Position numbers and translations under genes: made by a program. The notes under the pieces are model-generated. The model was not told the DNA's origin. It saw only the letters and a program-made list of their open reading frames with translations, and ran no database searches. Positions 1-8,989 of a stretch of DNA of 64,000 nt are shown here, piece after piece. Within the stretch, counting starts at the first letter, position 1; every line of letters starts with the position of its first letter. Location: contig JAIGNY010000327.1 in NCBI GenBank assembly GCA_020152595.1, forward strand, positions 62,001 to 126,000, written 5' to 3'. The stretch comes from Chiridota heheva. Lineage: Eukaryota; Echinodermata; Holothuroidea; Apodida; Chiridotidae.

Positions 1-57
1 TGAGTCAACAGTACTGATGTACGATGAGCAAATTAAGCATAGAAAAGGGTAGAAAAC

Positions 58-111
58 TCACACTTTGTCTCCTAACTGCTTAAACCTCGAAAATGCATCA
101 TGGACATTCAT
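58..111 (-). CDS. Possible first coding exon of a divergent gene running off the left edge
   Basis: On the minus strand an ATG at 111-109, with A at -3, opens 17 codons (begins MNVHDAFSRF) that reach a stop at 60-58. A good splice donor (GTGAGT) sits just before that stop, so the exon could end at position 62. It lies head-to-head with MGMT across a CpG-rich stretch (about 190-300), which is the usual setting of a divergent promoter. I do not recognise the peptide, and no second exon is in the window. The longer open frame upstream (to 363) looks like shadow over the promoter. Confidence 0.25.
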   Translation of the reverse strand: MNVHDAFSRFKQLGDKV

Positions 112-189
112 TTTGAATGTCTTATTGTGAAGAAAAAATATATATGGGAATGATTCAAGCAGATTTTCTCGGAAGAAATGACAGTACCT

Positions 190-420
190 AATTATAGCTA
201 TAATCGGCCGACAAACCAAACCAAACCGATGACGTTTCAAACCGATGACGACGCGTCGAAGGTTACTGGTTCCGGTACCGGTTTTGCACGGCCCGGAAGC
301 AGAAATATGTTTGTAAACAAACTTGCCAATACTGCAATAGTTTCTTGCTTGCGCTTCCACCATGAAGTTATGCTTGCACGTGGTGACTAATTGCTAAAGG
401 GATAAATTCTGGGGAACAAA
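190..420 (+). promoter_or_regulatory. MGMT: Probable MGMT promoter and 5' noncoding exon
   Basis: The stretch has far more CpG than its surroundings (several CG dinucleotides between 205 and 300) and ends in a strong splice donor, GTAAGTAT at 421. The acceptor CTACAG at 1261-1266 lies 11 bases before the MGMT start codon, so a noncoding first exon ending at 420 would splice to 1267. This is inferred from splice signals and base composition. No TATA box is evident. Confidence 0.4.
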
Positions 421-1266
421 GTAAGTATATGTTACTCATTTCATTTCTTCTGATTTCAATCATAAATGACTTTTGCAGCTCAGAGGGTGAAATAAGTGAT
501 GTTTACTTCCAGAATTTAAAAGACGTTCTTTAGTATTACTAACGTTAATCATTATTTTTCTGCATGGAAAATATACATGTGAGTCACAACCCAATAACAT
601 TTTCATGAGTGAGATATTTTTAATTTATACATCATGTATGTAGCTGTACAACAATGGTCGTCAGTGAACAAGACAAAATATGATAACCATGGAAAAGGTC
701 TGGAACAGAGGCTCCAGACCCTATGCTTTGATGGTGTTGCCAGGCTTTAAAAGTTTAATATTTGCTTAAATTTTTTTCAATTGAGGCCATCCACAAACAA
801 ATGCAAAATGTTAACCCAAAATGTTTGAAAATAGTAGTGCCCAACCCAATTGTCAGATGAATCTCAAACATAAAAGTGGTGGTTTCGTCTCATTTGTGAT
901 CGTTTCTCTTGTCCATCGTTGATTGCTAAGTTTGGCCGCAACATTTGGCCAGTGTGATTGATCACACACATCAATCGATGATTGATCATATCAAATGAGA
1001 TCTGTAAACAACAATTTATCTTTATTATTGCTCAGAACCAATGTTCATATTTATCATTCGGATCAGTCACAACCATTTTGGTTATGATTAGTCATATTAA
1101 ACGTCAATTGTTGTCACAACCTTCAACCATGATTGGTCACAACCTACAACGATTGATGGTTCTTAACTTCTGACCAATCATAACATCAATGGTTGTAAGA
1201 CCAATTATATCAATAGATGGTTGTGATTGGTCACAATCGGTCTAATAAGATTTCTTCATTCTACAG
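421..1266 (+). other. Probable 5'-UTR intron of MGMT with degenerate CCAAT-rich repeat
   Basis: The stretch runs from donor GTAAGTAT (421) to acceptor CTACAG (1266). From about 890 to 1250 it holds many diverged copies of a short motif such as GATTGGTCACAA and its complement, often next to TTGATGGTTGTGA or TCAATCGATGATTG. These resemble a decayed minisatellite or palindromic repeat. The first half (421-880) shows nothing recognisable. Confidence 0.4.
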
Positions 1267-1276
1267 CTTTCCATCA

Positions 1277-1434
1277 ATGCTCTCTGTGAGAACAACATCT
1301 ATCAGAATGATATGCCAAATCGTGGAAACCAATGTAAACTCTCCTATTGGACCAATCAAAATTCTTGGTTGTAATAAAGGTGTCCATCAGATTGACCTTA
1401 CTGCCAGTGATAGATTACCATGTGAAAAAGATGG
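1277..1434 (+). CDS. MGMT: MGMT coding exon 1
   Basis: Begins MLSVRTTSIRM and carries zinc ligands Cys13, Cys32 and His37 (segment GCNKGVH). The exon itself begins at 1267 after CTACAG. It ends GATGG before donor GTAAGA (phase 2). Confidence 0.9.
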
Positions 1435-3624
1435 GTAAGAGCTTGCTAAATACATTTGATATTTGTTTGTTTTAATTGTATGGGCTGTTCATTTTCACCT
1501 GTATGAAAGATGATACAGAAAACAAGGTGGTGAAAGTGTTCAAATCTTATTCCATTATTTAAAGGCATTGGCCTATAGAAATTTCCTACTAAAAAGAACA
1601 TAACATTCTATGCAAAAATTTGGGAGGTTTTGGGTTATGACAGATCAAAGATTGTGTAATTCTGCATATCTTTCTTTCTGTTATTTCAATCTTTGCAAGT
1701 ATACTACCAACTCAATATTACTTACTGTTTTTCCAGCCTGGACATGCAACACAAAGCTGAACATTTCAATCACTTACTTAACCTTAAATCTTTGAGGTAC
1801 TGTACAGCAGACAACACGTCATGTGCAGAACACAATTTTTCATCACACTCCACCAATTAAAAGTACAGCTCAATTGCTTGTCTTGGAAAGCAAGACACAA
1901 TAAAGTGTATCTATTCACACATATGTAACCATCTACAATCCCAGGTACAATGCATTATCATACATATTCTTTGTGCTGTAAAAAGGTAAAAAAGGAAGAA
2001 ATGACAGTAGCCTGTACTCTGTAGAAAACATACTGATTCTTCGTTGTCTTGTACATCAGTGCATCTTGGTTACCTCCACAAGAGCCATATTGATTAGTGA
2101 GTGAACATGGGGAAATTTCCTCCAGAAATTGTGATAAACATTTGTTGAAAAATATTATTTCATCCATTTAGGTTATAGAATTAGTACCTGCACTTGGACC
2201 AACCACATAAGAGTGCAATTATCAGCCCTACAGGGCCGTTATTCTTGGACCACTATTGATATGACAGACTTTGTTTGAATTTGTTCAAAACAAAGGTGCT
2301 GGATTGTTTTCAACATTAAGGGGGGAGGGGGAAACTTCATCGATGTCAGTGGTGTAGCCATGGGTGGGGGTGGGGATTGGCACGGTCCGGCTTTTCAGGA
2401 AAATTTTCACAAATTGGGATAAACTTTGCTTTTTACATCTTTTTTTGCTTAAAAAAAAACAAAATTGCCCTAAGAAGATTTTAACACTTCGTCATGAGGG
2501 GGAAGGGGGGGGGGGATCTAGGACCTTTTTGGACCCCCTCACTTTTTTTAATGATAGCAATGCCACTGATTGATGTGGAGTCCAGACTCAAAGGGCCTCC
2601 ACAAAGCTTGGTGTCGGCCCAGCTAGGGGCAAAGACCCCTGAAGCTCTGAGAAATTCTGAGCTCTGAGAAATTCAGCACCTGTGCTCCGAGACTTAAAAT
2701 GTAAGCTTTAACAAAGCAAATGAGTTCATTGGAAAAAATATGTTTCTTTGTATTTTTTGAAGTATTGTGACAGTTTTGGATAAAGAAAACCATGAAATCC
2801 CAGATCCCATTGAGAAGTGCATTGAATGGCTAAAAGTTTTCTTCCAAGACGCTTCAAAAGCAGGAGAAATGCCGCTGCCACCTATTCACACTCCAAACCT
2901 CAAACCAGGTAGGAACATTGCTGTAGATATTACATGTGGGTGTTAATTTCAGTCTACCCTATAGGGCAACAGGAGTGAATTCTCCCTGCTATTCACCCTT
3001 CAATAATTGTGAAAAGGTTGGTGCCTTTTATGGGTCATAGTTGTACTTGATGTATGGTCATATGGGTTGGCTGTATAGCGAGTCTCAATTGTAAAAAGCC
3101 TTGCATACAGTGGGAAGGGTGGGTGGATTTGCTTCCTACAATGTTTTACAAATCAAAGTTGAATTTTGCTTCGTTTGTGTTATGCCATCTCTTGCCCCTA
3201 CCATCAGCAAAACCAAAATTAGGTGCCAGGCAATCAGTATTGGGTGCTGCTGCTGGCTGATAAGAAACCTCCACTCATTATTACCATGATTTGTATTGTT
3301 TTTGCCTTTGAAATGATTTCAACGAAGATTATTTGTTTCTTTTCATTTGAAGATTCTTTCGTCACAAATGTTTTGCACACTCTCACTGCTGATGTACCCG
3401 CTGGAAAAACCATCTCATATGGGGAACTCGCTGCCAGGTGTGGAAATGCCAAAGCTGCTAGAGCTGCAGGTCTTGCGATGCGTACCAACCCGATTCCATT
3501 GTTGTATCCATGTCACCGTGTCATTAAGAGTGATGGGAGTATGGGCAACTACATGTCAGGGAGGGGAGTGGGGGTTAAAGAGTGGCTTCTCAAGCATGAG
3601 CATGCTCAGTTGATTGGGAAATAG
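1277..3624 (+). CDS. MGMT: O6-alkylguanine-DNA alkyltransferase (MGMT), three coding exons
   Basis: Suicide DNA-repair protein that moves alkyl groups from O6-guanine to its own cysteine. Coding exons are 1277-1434, 2763-2908 and 3353-3624; all junctions are GT-AG and in frame, giving 191 aa (human about 207). The active-site motif PCHRV has Cys155. The arginine-finger segment KAARAAG has Arg138. The zinc ligands correspond to human Cys5, Cys24, His29 and His85 and are Cys13, Cys32, His37 and His95, with the same Cys-Cys and Cys-His spacing as human. The C-terminal helix reads VKEWLLKHE. The start codon is the first ATG after the acceptor at 1266 and lies 12 residues before the first zinc cysteine (human: 4). 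The gene looks intact. A candidate poly(A) signal is at 4821. Confidence 0.95.
2347..2568 (+). mobile_element. hAT-type MITE in MGMT intron
   Basis: A 222-bp block starts CAGTGGTGTAGCC and ends GCAATGCCACTG, the inverted CAGTGG ends typical of hAT elements. It is flanked by an 8-bp target duplication with one mismatch, ATCGATGT (2339-2346) and ATTGATGT (2569-2576). The interior is G-rich and A-rich simple sequence with no coding capacity, so it is non-autonomous. Confidence 0.7.
2763..2908 (+). CDS. MGMT: MGMT coding exon 2
   Basis: Acceptor TTTTTTGAAG at 2762; donor GTAGGA at 2909. It encodes the linker between the two domains, with ECIEWLKVFF-like text (read as KCIEWLKVFF) and zinc ligand His95 in PPIHTPNL. 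Phase 2 in, phase 1 out. Confidence 0.9.
3353..3624 (+). CDS. MGMT: MGMT coding exon 3 with active site
   Basis: Acceptor ATTTGAAG at 3352; stop TAG at 3622-3624. It encodes the whole DNA-binding and catalytic part: TISYGELAARCGNAKAARAAG, then NPIPLLYPCHRVIKSDG. Longer open frames that start upstream at 3223 simply read back into the intron. Confidence 0.93.
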
Positions 3625-5227
3625 TTGGGGAATTAGTCTAAAAGTTACAGATTAATAACTGAACTAATAGAGATACATTGACGTAACTATTAAGTTATTA
3701 ACTATAATCTGATGGACGGTAATTTCTAAGTGTTATTGGTGATGAAAACTTCACAATAGGACTTACATGGTAGTATTCAATGAAGCATCAACATGCAAAT
3801 TTATATATAGTACCGTGGGGAAGGGGGCACCTCCATATGTGAGGTATATGTATATGTGCTGCTCGAGCAGGTGCCTTTTTTGCACCATTTTTGTAGTGCA
3901 GGTCTCTTTTTTACTATAGGTGTCTTTTTTTTACTATAAAAACAAAACAAAAAATTGTACTAAAAAATTATTATTATTATTATTTTTTTAGTACAAAAAT
4001 GTGTCCTTTTTTTCATCATTTTCGTAGTGCAGGTCCCAGAACATGAGGTTTTACTGTGTTAATTTTGCACTGTTGGTCCATTTTTACAATATTTTCATTG
4101 AATAATACTGCAGGTATCAAAATTGACTTCTTTCATACTGCAGGTATCAAAAAATCTGTCCTACTGCCGATATGTTTTTCAGTTGGTGGGCTGCATACCC
4201 CTACCACTTTTACCATATTTAAGATGAAAGTGAGGTCTTTGTCTATGGATGAATTCCTACATCACCTAAATTAGAAAGGCAAATGCTACCATTTAGAAAT
4301 AACCAATAATATTCTATATCAGAAGGTTGTATTCAATTAAGAAGCATTTGCCACTTCATCTGAAGGTCTATGGATGTCTAGACTTACAAATTTTGGTTCT
4401 TTGAATTCTGCAAATAGCTTATACTGTTATGACTGATCAAAGTTTGAGTACTTTTCAACATGGCTTAATTACCCCCACCAACGGGGGTAATTATAGTAGT
4501 GTAACATTCTCTTTTAAAAGCTGCTTTTCTTAAAAGAGTATTCCATGCAATCAAATTTTTGGAGTTTTAAGTCTATGAAAAGTTAAAAGTGCTAGTTCTG
4601 AGTGAACTCAAATTAAGACTAACTCTTAATGTATTTTTGATATAATGTAAGCCCGGGAATGTAAGATCTTTGCTGTTAAAAAAAGTGCTTTTGAAATTTA
4701 TTTCATAACTGAGGTAGGGTATTTTTCTTTAAAATTGATTCTGTAATGAGAACAACATCTTTGCCAAACTTCTTTTGTATGTACCATAAAAGTATTTTAT
4801 ATTTCATATTTATCTGCTTAAATAAAGACAATTTGCAACTAACAAGATGTGTCCTAGAATTTTCTTTTTGGTGAACATGCGAAGCATGTGAACCTATGTA
4901 ATGGCGATTTTGTCTGTCTGGCCATCCACAGTTTTTCCTTAGATTTCCTCAGAAATGTTAAAGTTTTTTGAGAATTCCTTAGAAAATGTTAGTTTCTTCA
5001 GAGTTCCTCAGAAAAAGTTGAAAGTTTCTATGGAAGGTTAGAATATTCTTACAAAATGTTAAAGTTTTTCAGAGACACTTAAGACAGATTAAAGACTAGT
5101 TTCCTTAAAAAGTCTACAAAACATTTCATATTTCCTTAAAAGATGATTGTAAAATGATATAATTTTCTAATATTCTTCAGACATCCTCATGCGTCTCTCT
5201 CGTTAACACTGGAGATTTAAAATCCTT
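3625..5227 (+). other. MGMT 3' UTR and 3' flank
   Basis: No gene seen. A 14-base inverted repeat (TTTGTACTAAAAAA and its complement, about 3953-3998) sits inside a low-complexity T-rich stretch from 3880 to 4035. The phrase ATACTGCAGGTATCAAAA is tandemly duplicated at about 4107-4152. AATAAA at 4821-4826 is a candidate poly(A) signal for MGMT. A short palindromic motif, ACATGCGAAGCATGT, lies near 4874. Confidence 0.4.
4821..4826 (+). terminator. MGMT: Candidate MGMT poly(A) signal AATAAA
   Basis: A canonical AATAAA, 1.2 kb after the MGMT stop. No transcript evidence is available here; it was chosen because it is a canonical hexamer before the repeats begin. Confidence 0.35.
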
Positions 5228-5575
5228 CAAAATATTTGGGCACCAACGGTTGTATCAGGCATGATTATTAAACTCTGCCTTTATTATTGCGGTCATTTGC
5301 ATGAACTTGCTGCAGTATATAAACTGACCAGACTTTGATTTAGTATGCTCAGGGAGTGTGACTGCATATGGACATAGGGAGGGATGCCATGTGGGACATG
5401 GATGGGGCTATATGATATAATGTATACCATGTGGTATACACCAAGGGCTATATCAGGCATAATTATTTGACTGCCTTTATTTCTTATTCAACAAGGCTTT
5501 TGCATATAAATTATTATATGAACTGACACTTTCATACATAGTATGTTCAAGGGACTGATAGTTAGGGTGAAACTT
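5228..5575 (+). repeat. Direct duplication of about 130-170 bp beside the minisatellite-cored element
   Basis: The segments 5236-5385 and about 5436-5570 share the order ATCAGGCATGATTATT / ACTCTGCCTTTATT / TTTGCATGAA / AACTGAC / AGTATGCTCAGGGA with moderate divergence. Both copies run into GGGATGCCATGTGGGACAT-type repeats, so the left end of the array was itself duplicated. Confidence 0.5.
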
Positions 5576-7288
5576 CTTATGGAGCCTATGGGGTAGGATG
5601 CCATGTAGGATATATGGTAGAATGCCATGCAGGACATAGGGTGGAATGCCATGTCATGTGTTGGGATGCCAATTGGGACATGGGGTGGGATGCCACAAGT
5701 AACACGAGTGTGAGAGGTTGTGATGCCATGTGTGACATAGGGTAGGAGGCTATGTGGGACATAGGGTAGGAGGACATGGGATGTGATGCCATGTGGGACA
5801 AAGAAAGATGTCATTGGGAAGGATACCATGTGGAACATGGTGGGATGCCATGTGGGAAGACACTGATGCGGAACATACAGTAGGATGCCATAGTACAAGA
5901 TGCCATATCGGACACGGAGGGATGTCATGTGGACATAGGGAGGGATGTCATGTGGGACATAGGGAGGATGTGGTTGGATTAATGTGGAACATACATGTAG
6001 GATGGGACAGGGTGGGATGCCATGTGGGTCATAGGGTGACATGCCATGTGGGACATATGGTGGAATGCCATGTGGGACAATAGGGATGGAATGCCATGTG
6101 GGACAAGGGATGGGATGCCATGTGGGACAAGGGATGGGATGCCATGTGGGACAAGGGATGGGATGCCATGTGGGACAAGGGATGGGATGCCATGTGGGAC
6201 AAGGGATGGGATGCCATGTAGGACAAGGGATGGGATGCCATGTGGGACAAGACATGCCATGTGGGACAAGGGATGGGATGCCATGTAGAACAAGGGATGG
6301 GATGCCATGTGGGACAAGACGTGCCATGTGGAACAAGAGATGCCATGTGGGACAAGGGATGCCATGTGGGACAAGGGATGCCATGTGGGACAAGAGATGC
6401 CATGTGGGACAAGGGATGCCATGTGGGACAAGGGATGCCATGTGGGACAAGGGACGCCATGTGGGACAGGGGACGCCATGTGGGACAGGGGACGCCATGT
6501 GGGACAAGCGACGCCATGTGGGACATGGGACGCCATGCGGGACATGGGATGCCATGCGGGACATGGGAAGCCATGCGGGACATAGGAAGCCATGCGGGAC
6601 AGGGGACGCCACGTGGGGCGAGGGACGCCACGCGGGGCAGGGGACGCCACGCGGGACGGGACGCCACGCGGGGCAGGGGACGCCACGCGGGACAGGGGAC
6701 GCCACGCGGGACAGGGGACGCCACGCGGGACGCCATGCGGGACATGGGATGCCATGTGGGACGTTATGTGGGATGCCACGTGGGACGTCATGTGGGACAT
6801 GAGATGCCATGTGGCACGTCATGTGGGACATGGGATGCCATGTGGGACATGGGACGCCATGTGGGACATGGGATGCCATGTGGGACATGGGATGCCATGT
6901 GGGACATGGGATGCCATGTGGGACATGGGATGCCATGTGGGACGTATGATGCCAGTGGGACGTATGATGCCATGTGGGACGTATGATGCCATGTGGGACG
7001 TATGATGCCATGTGGGACGTATGATGCCATGTGGGACGCCATGTGGGACGTGGGATGCCATGTGGGACGTGGGATGCCATGTGGGATGCCATGTGGGACG
7101 TGGGATGCCATGTGGGATGCCATGTGGGACGTGGGATGCCATGTGGGACGTGGGATGCCATATGGATGCCATGTGGGTCTTAGTGCGAGATGCCATGTGG
7201 GTCTTGAGATGCCATTTTTATAATTGGCCAGGTCAAATTATATGGGTGTCAATTTGCATGGGCATAATGGTATTTTCCGTTCTAGTTT
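5550..7288 (+). mobile_element. Minisatellite-cored dispersed element, copy 1
   Basis: A left flank (GGGACTGATAG, then ACTTCTTATGGAGCCTATGGG), a long minisatellite core, and a right flank (ATAATTGGCCAGGTCA to TTCCGTTCTAGTTTA). The same three parts in the same order recur at 30822-33388, so the unit moved or was copied as a block. No coding sequence is seen in it. Non-autonomous elements with internal tandem repeats are known in marine invertebrates (bivalve pearl and Helitron-related families); membership is only suggested by architecture, since no Helitron ends were identified. Confidence 0.6.
5600..7210 (+). repeat. Minisatellite with 19-bp and 24-bp unit variants
   Basis: The core unit is GCCATGTGGGACATGGGAT (19 bp). 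A block at 6090-6310 uses a 24-bp variant with an extra GGGAT, and 6600-6740 a GC-rich variant with CCACGCGGGAC. The unit holds the dyad CCATG...CATGG. Because 19 is not a multiple of three and the unit lacks stops in most frames, long open frames appear on both strands. The largest, 557 codons on the minus strand (7161-5488), is an artefact of the repeat. Confidence 0.9.
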
Positions 7289-7364
7289 ATCCTTCGAAGA
7301 TTCTTTTAAAATTGAAATTAATTTTTCTTAGTTTACTTGGGATTCATAAATTCCAATTCTTAAG

Positions 7365-7955
7365 TATCCTCGAAATCGGTGATAGAACAAGTCCATCATG
7401 CATGAAAGAGGAATGCAATGGAAATTAATGGTGAAGAAAGCAGGGAGCTGTTATGTTTAAAAGTAATAGCTCCCTGAAGAAAGCAATCAAAATTCTTAAT
7501 GTTGAAGGAGATATTTAGATTATAAGTTGTCTTATTTGTGTAGAAAAGACTGAAATCAGACTAGTTGTGATGTCACACATTCACACTTGGTATATATGTA
7601 ATGCATTCTATTAAACCTTTTCATGAGATTTTGTGAATTAAAAACCATGGGATATGTCTGGAAAACAGTCTTGTAAAGTTGTAAGGTAATTATAATTTAC
7701 CACCAGAAGAAAGTTTAAAGAATAAAATTCAGTAAGTGAAAAAGTTAAATTAATCTGCCTTTAAAATACATTCAACACTGCTTAAGAAAGTGATGATGGC
7801 TTCAAATTTCTACAGTAGACTTTCCACAGCAGACATTTCTACACATATGAGAGAACTTTCAACTGAATCCTGAACGGAATGAAATAGTGAACTAGATTCT
7901 TTTCACATCCTCTTTCATACAAAATGATCTTGTTTGATCACTAAATAATCCTTAA
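7365..7955 (+). mobile_element. Long-TIR MITE, copy 1
   Basis: The left part (AACAAGTCCATC, GAAAGAGGA, GGTGAAGAAAGC, GGAGATATTTAGA, CTGAAATCAGACTAGTTGTGATGTCA) and the right end (CATCCTCTTTCATAC to CACTAAATAATCCTT) match the other copies at 38983, 52138 and 54008. The ends are inverted repeats of one another. No coding capacity. It carries a small secondary insertion at 7442-7475. Confidence 0.6.
7442..7475 (+). mobile_element. 34-bp palindromic micro-insertion with 9-bp target duplication
   Basis: The insert has 12-bp inverted ends, AGGGAGCTGTTA and (complement) AGGGAGCTATTA, around a 10-bp middle. It is flanked by perfect direct repeats GAAGAAAGC at 7433-7441 and 7476-7484. Other copies of the host MITE have this 9-mer, or a close variant, once, which confirms an insertion. 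Confidence 0.65.
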
Positions 7956-8794
7956 ACCAAAATGGGCAAGGACAGCTTTATCTGGGGATAAGAGGGAGGG
8001 GGCGGAAGTCAATTAATCAGACAGAATGTCACTTTACGAAATTTTAGGGGGCAAAGCGATCTTGCGGAGGGTGGGGGGCCCCTGTAGCGCTAACATGAGT
8101 TTTAGGGCTATAACAATCTTGTTAGATAGCATGCCCAGGTAGATTACAACATTTCAGAAAGATGACAATTGCAATATTTGTTACAAGTTGTTCTTGACTG
8201 CATTTATTCAAACATGTAAAATGTTTTTTTTTCTCTGAAACTTCTGATACAGCCATAACAAAAAATGAAAGTTGGTGGTTTCATGCACTCTTCCCCAATA
8301 CACTTTTGTAGACGGAGCAAATGATATAAGTAGGAAGTATATAACAGTATATGAAAATGCAGGTATGAAACATGCCCCAGACCAAGTTTTTGCTGAAAAG
8401 AAAAATTGTTTTAAATTTTCTTCTAATATATCAATGGAAATGTCCCACTATATTTTTGCATGAATTTTTAAGTTTACGTTTGGTTTGATGAGGTTTAACA
8501 GCACCACGATTTTGCTTGTTACATCTGTCAAAAAATAAATGCTGCATTTGTATGATTACAACTTGGGTGATAAAATGTGCCTTCTCCAAATGGGTTCATA
8601 CAAACAGAACACGATGCATGTACTACTGCCTAAACATTTCTGATTTGGTTGCTGAAATATTAATTTTCAGATGGAAAAATGGTAAGATTCTCTGCTCATT
8701 CAAACATCTCATCTGTCATCCGTTGCACCTGAAAATCATTTTTTGCTGCTGATCATTTCTTGAAATTTGTATTTTCTTTCACATAATAACTCAG
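7956..8794. other. 3' region of MRPS26 and intergenic sequence between convergent MGMT and MRPS26
   Basis: No gene recognised. The + strand TTTATT at 8203-8208 is a possible AATAAA for MRPS26 on the minus strand. At about 8478-8512, GGTTTGATGAGGTTTAACAG resembles the 3' terminus of the I-like LINE family found elsewhere in the window, in minus orientation, with no recognisable body. Confidence 0.35.
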
Positions 8795-8989
8795 TTATTT
8801 ATTTAAACTTCCTCCTTCACTTTTTTTTTTGGCTTCCATTTCTTTTTTGAAATCCAGCCAAGCAGTATCTTCTGGCAAAGTTACATTTCCTCTTCTGTCC
8901 ATGGTAAAATTATAATTCTTCACTTCTCCCAAGGAGGCCTCAATGGCTTCATCCATATTCTCCAGTGTAATAAAGGTTTTGCTTGCTTC
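8795..8989 (-). CDS. MRPS26: MRPS26 exon 4
   Basis: Acceptor AAATGCAG lies before 8989 on the minus strand; stop TAA at 8797-8795. It encodes EASKTFITLENMDEAIEASL through KNYNFTMDRRGN and ends SLNK. Confidence 0.9.
   Translation of the reverse strand, partial: EASKTFITLENMDEAIEASLGEVKNYNFTMDRRGNVTLPEDTAWLDFKKEMEAKKKSEGGSLNK

Noticed and set aside
3223-3624. 133-codon open frame as the MGMT start
   Set aside because: Its first 43 codons lie in the intron before the acceptor at 3352; the earlier exons supply the real N-terminus with its zinc ligands.
5488-7161. A 557-codon minus-strand open frame (His/Pro-rich, repeating [10 protein letters not shown]) and its companions on both strands
   Set aside because: Every frame over a 19-bp stop-poor minisatellite is open. 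Open frames appear in several phases on both strands and show only the repeat period of 19 residues.
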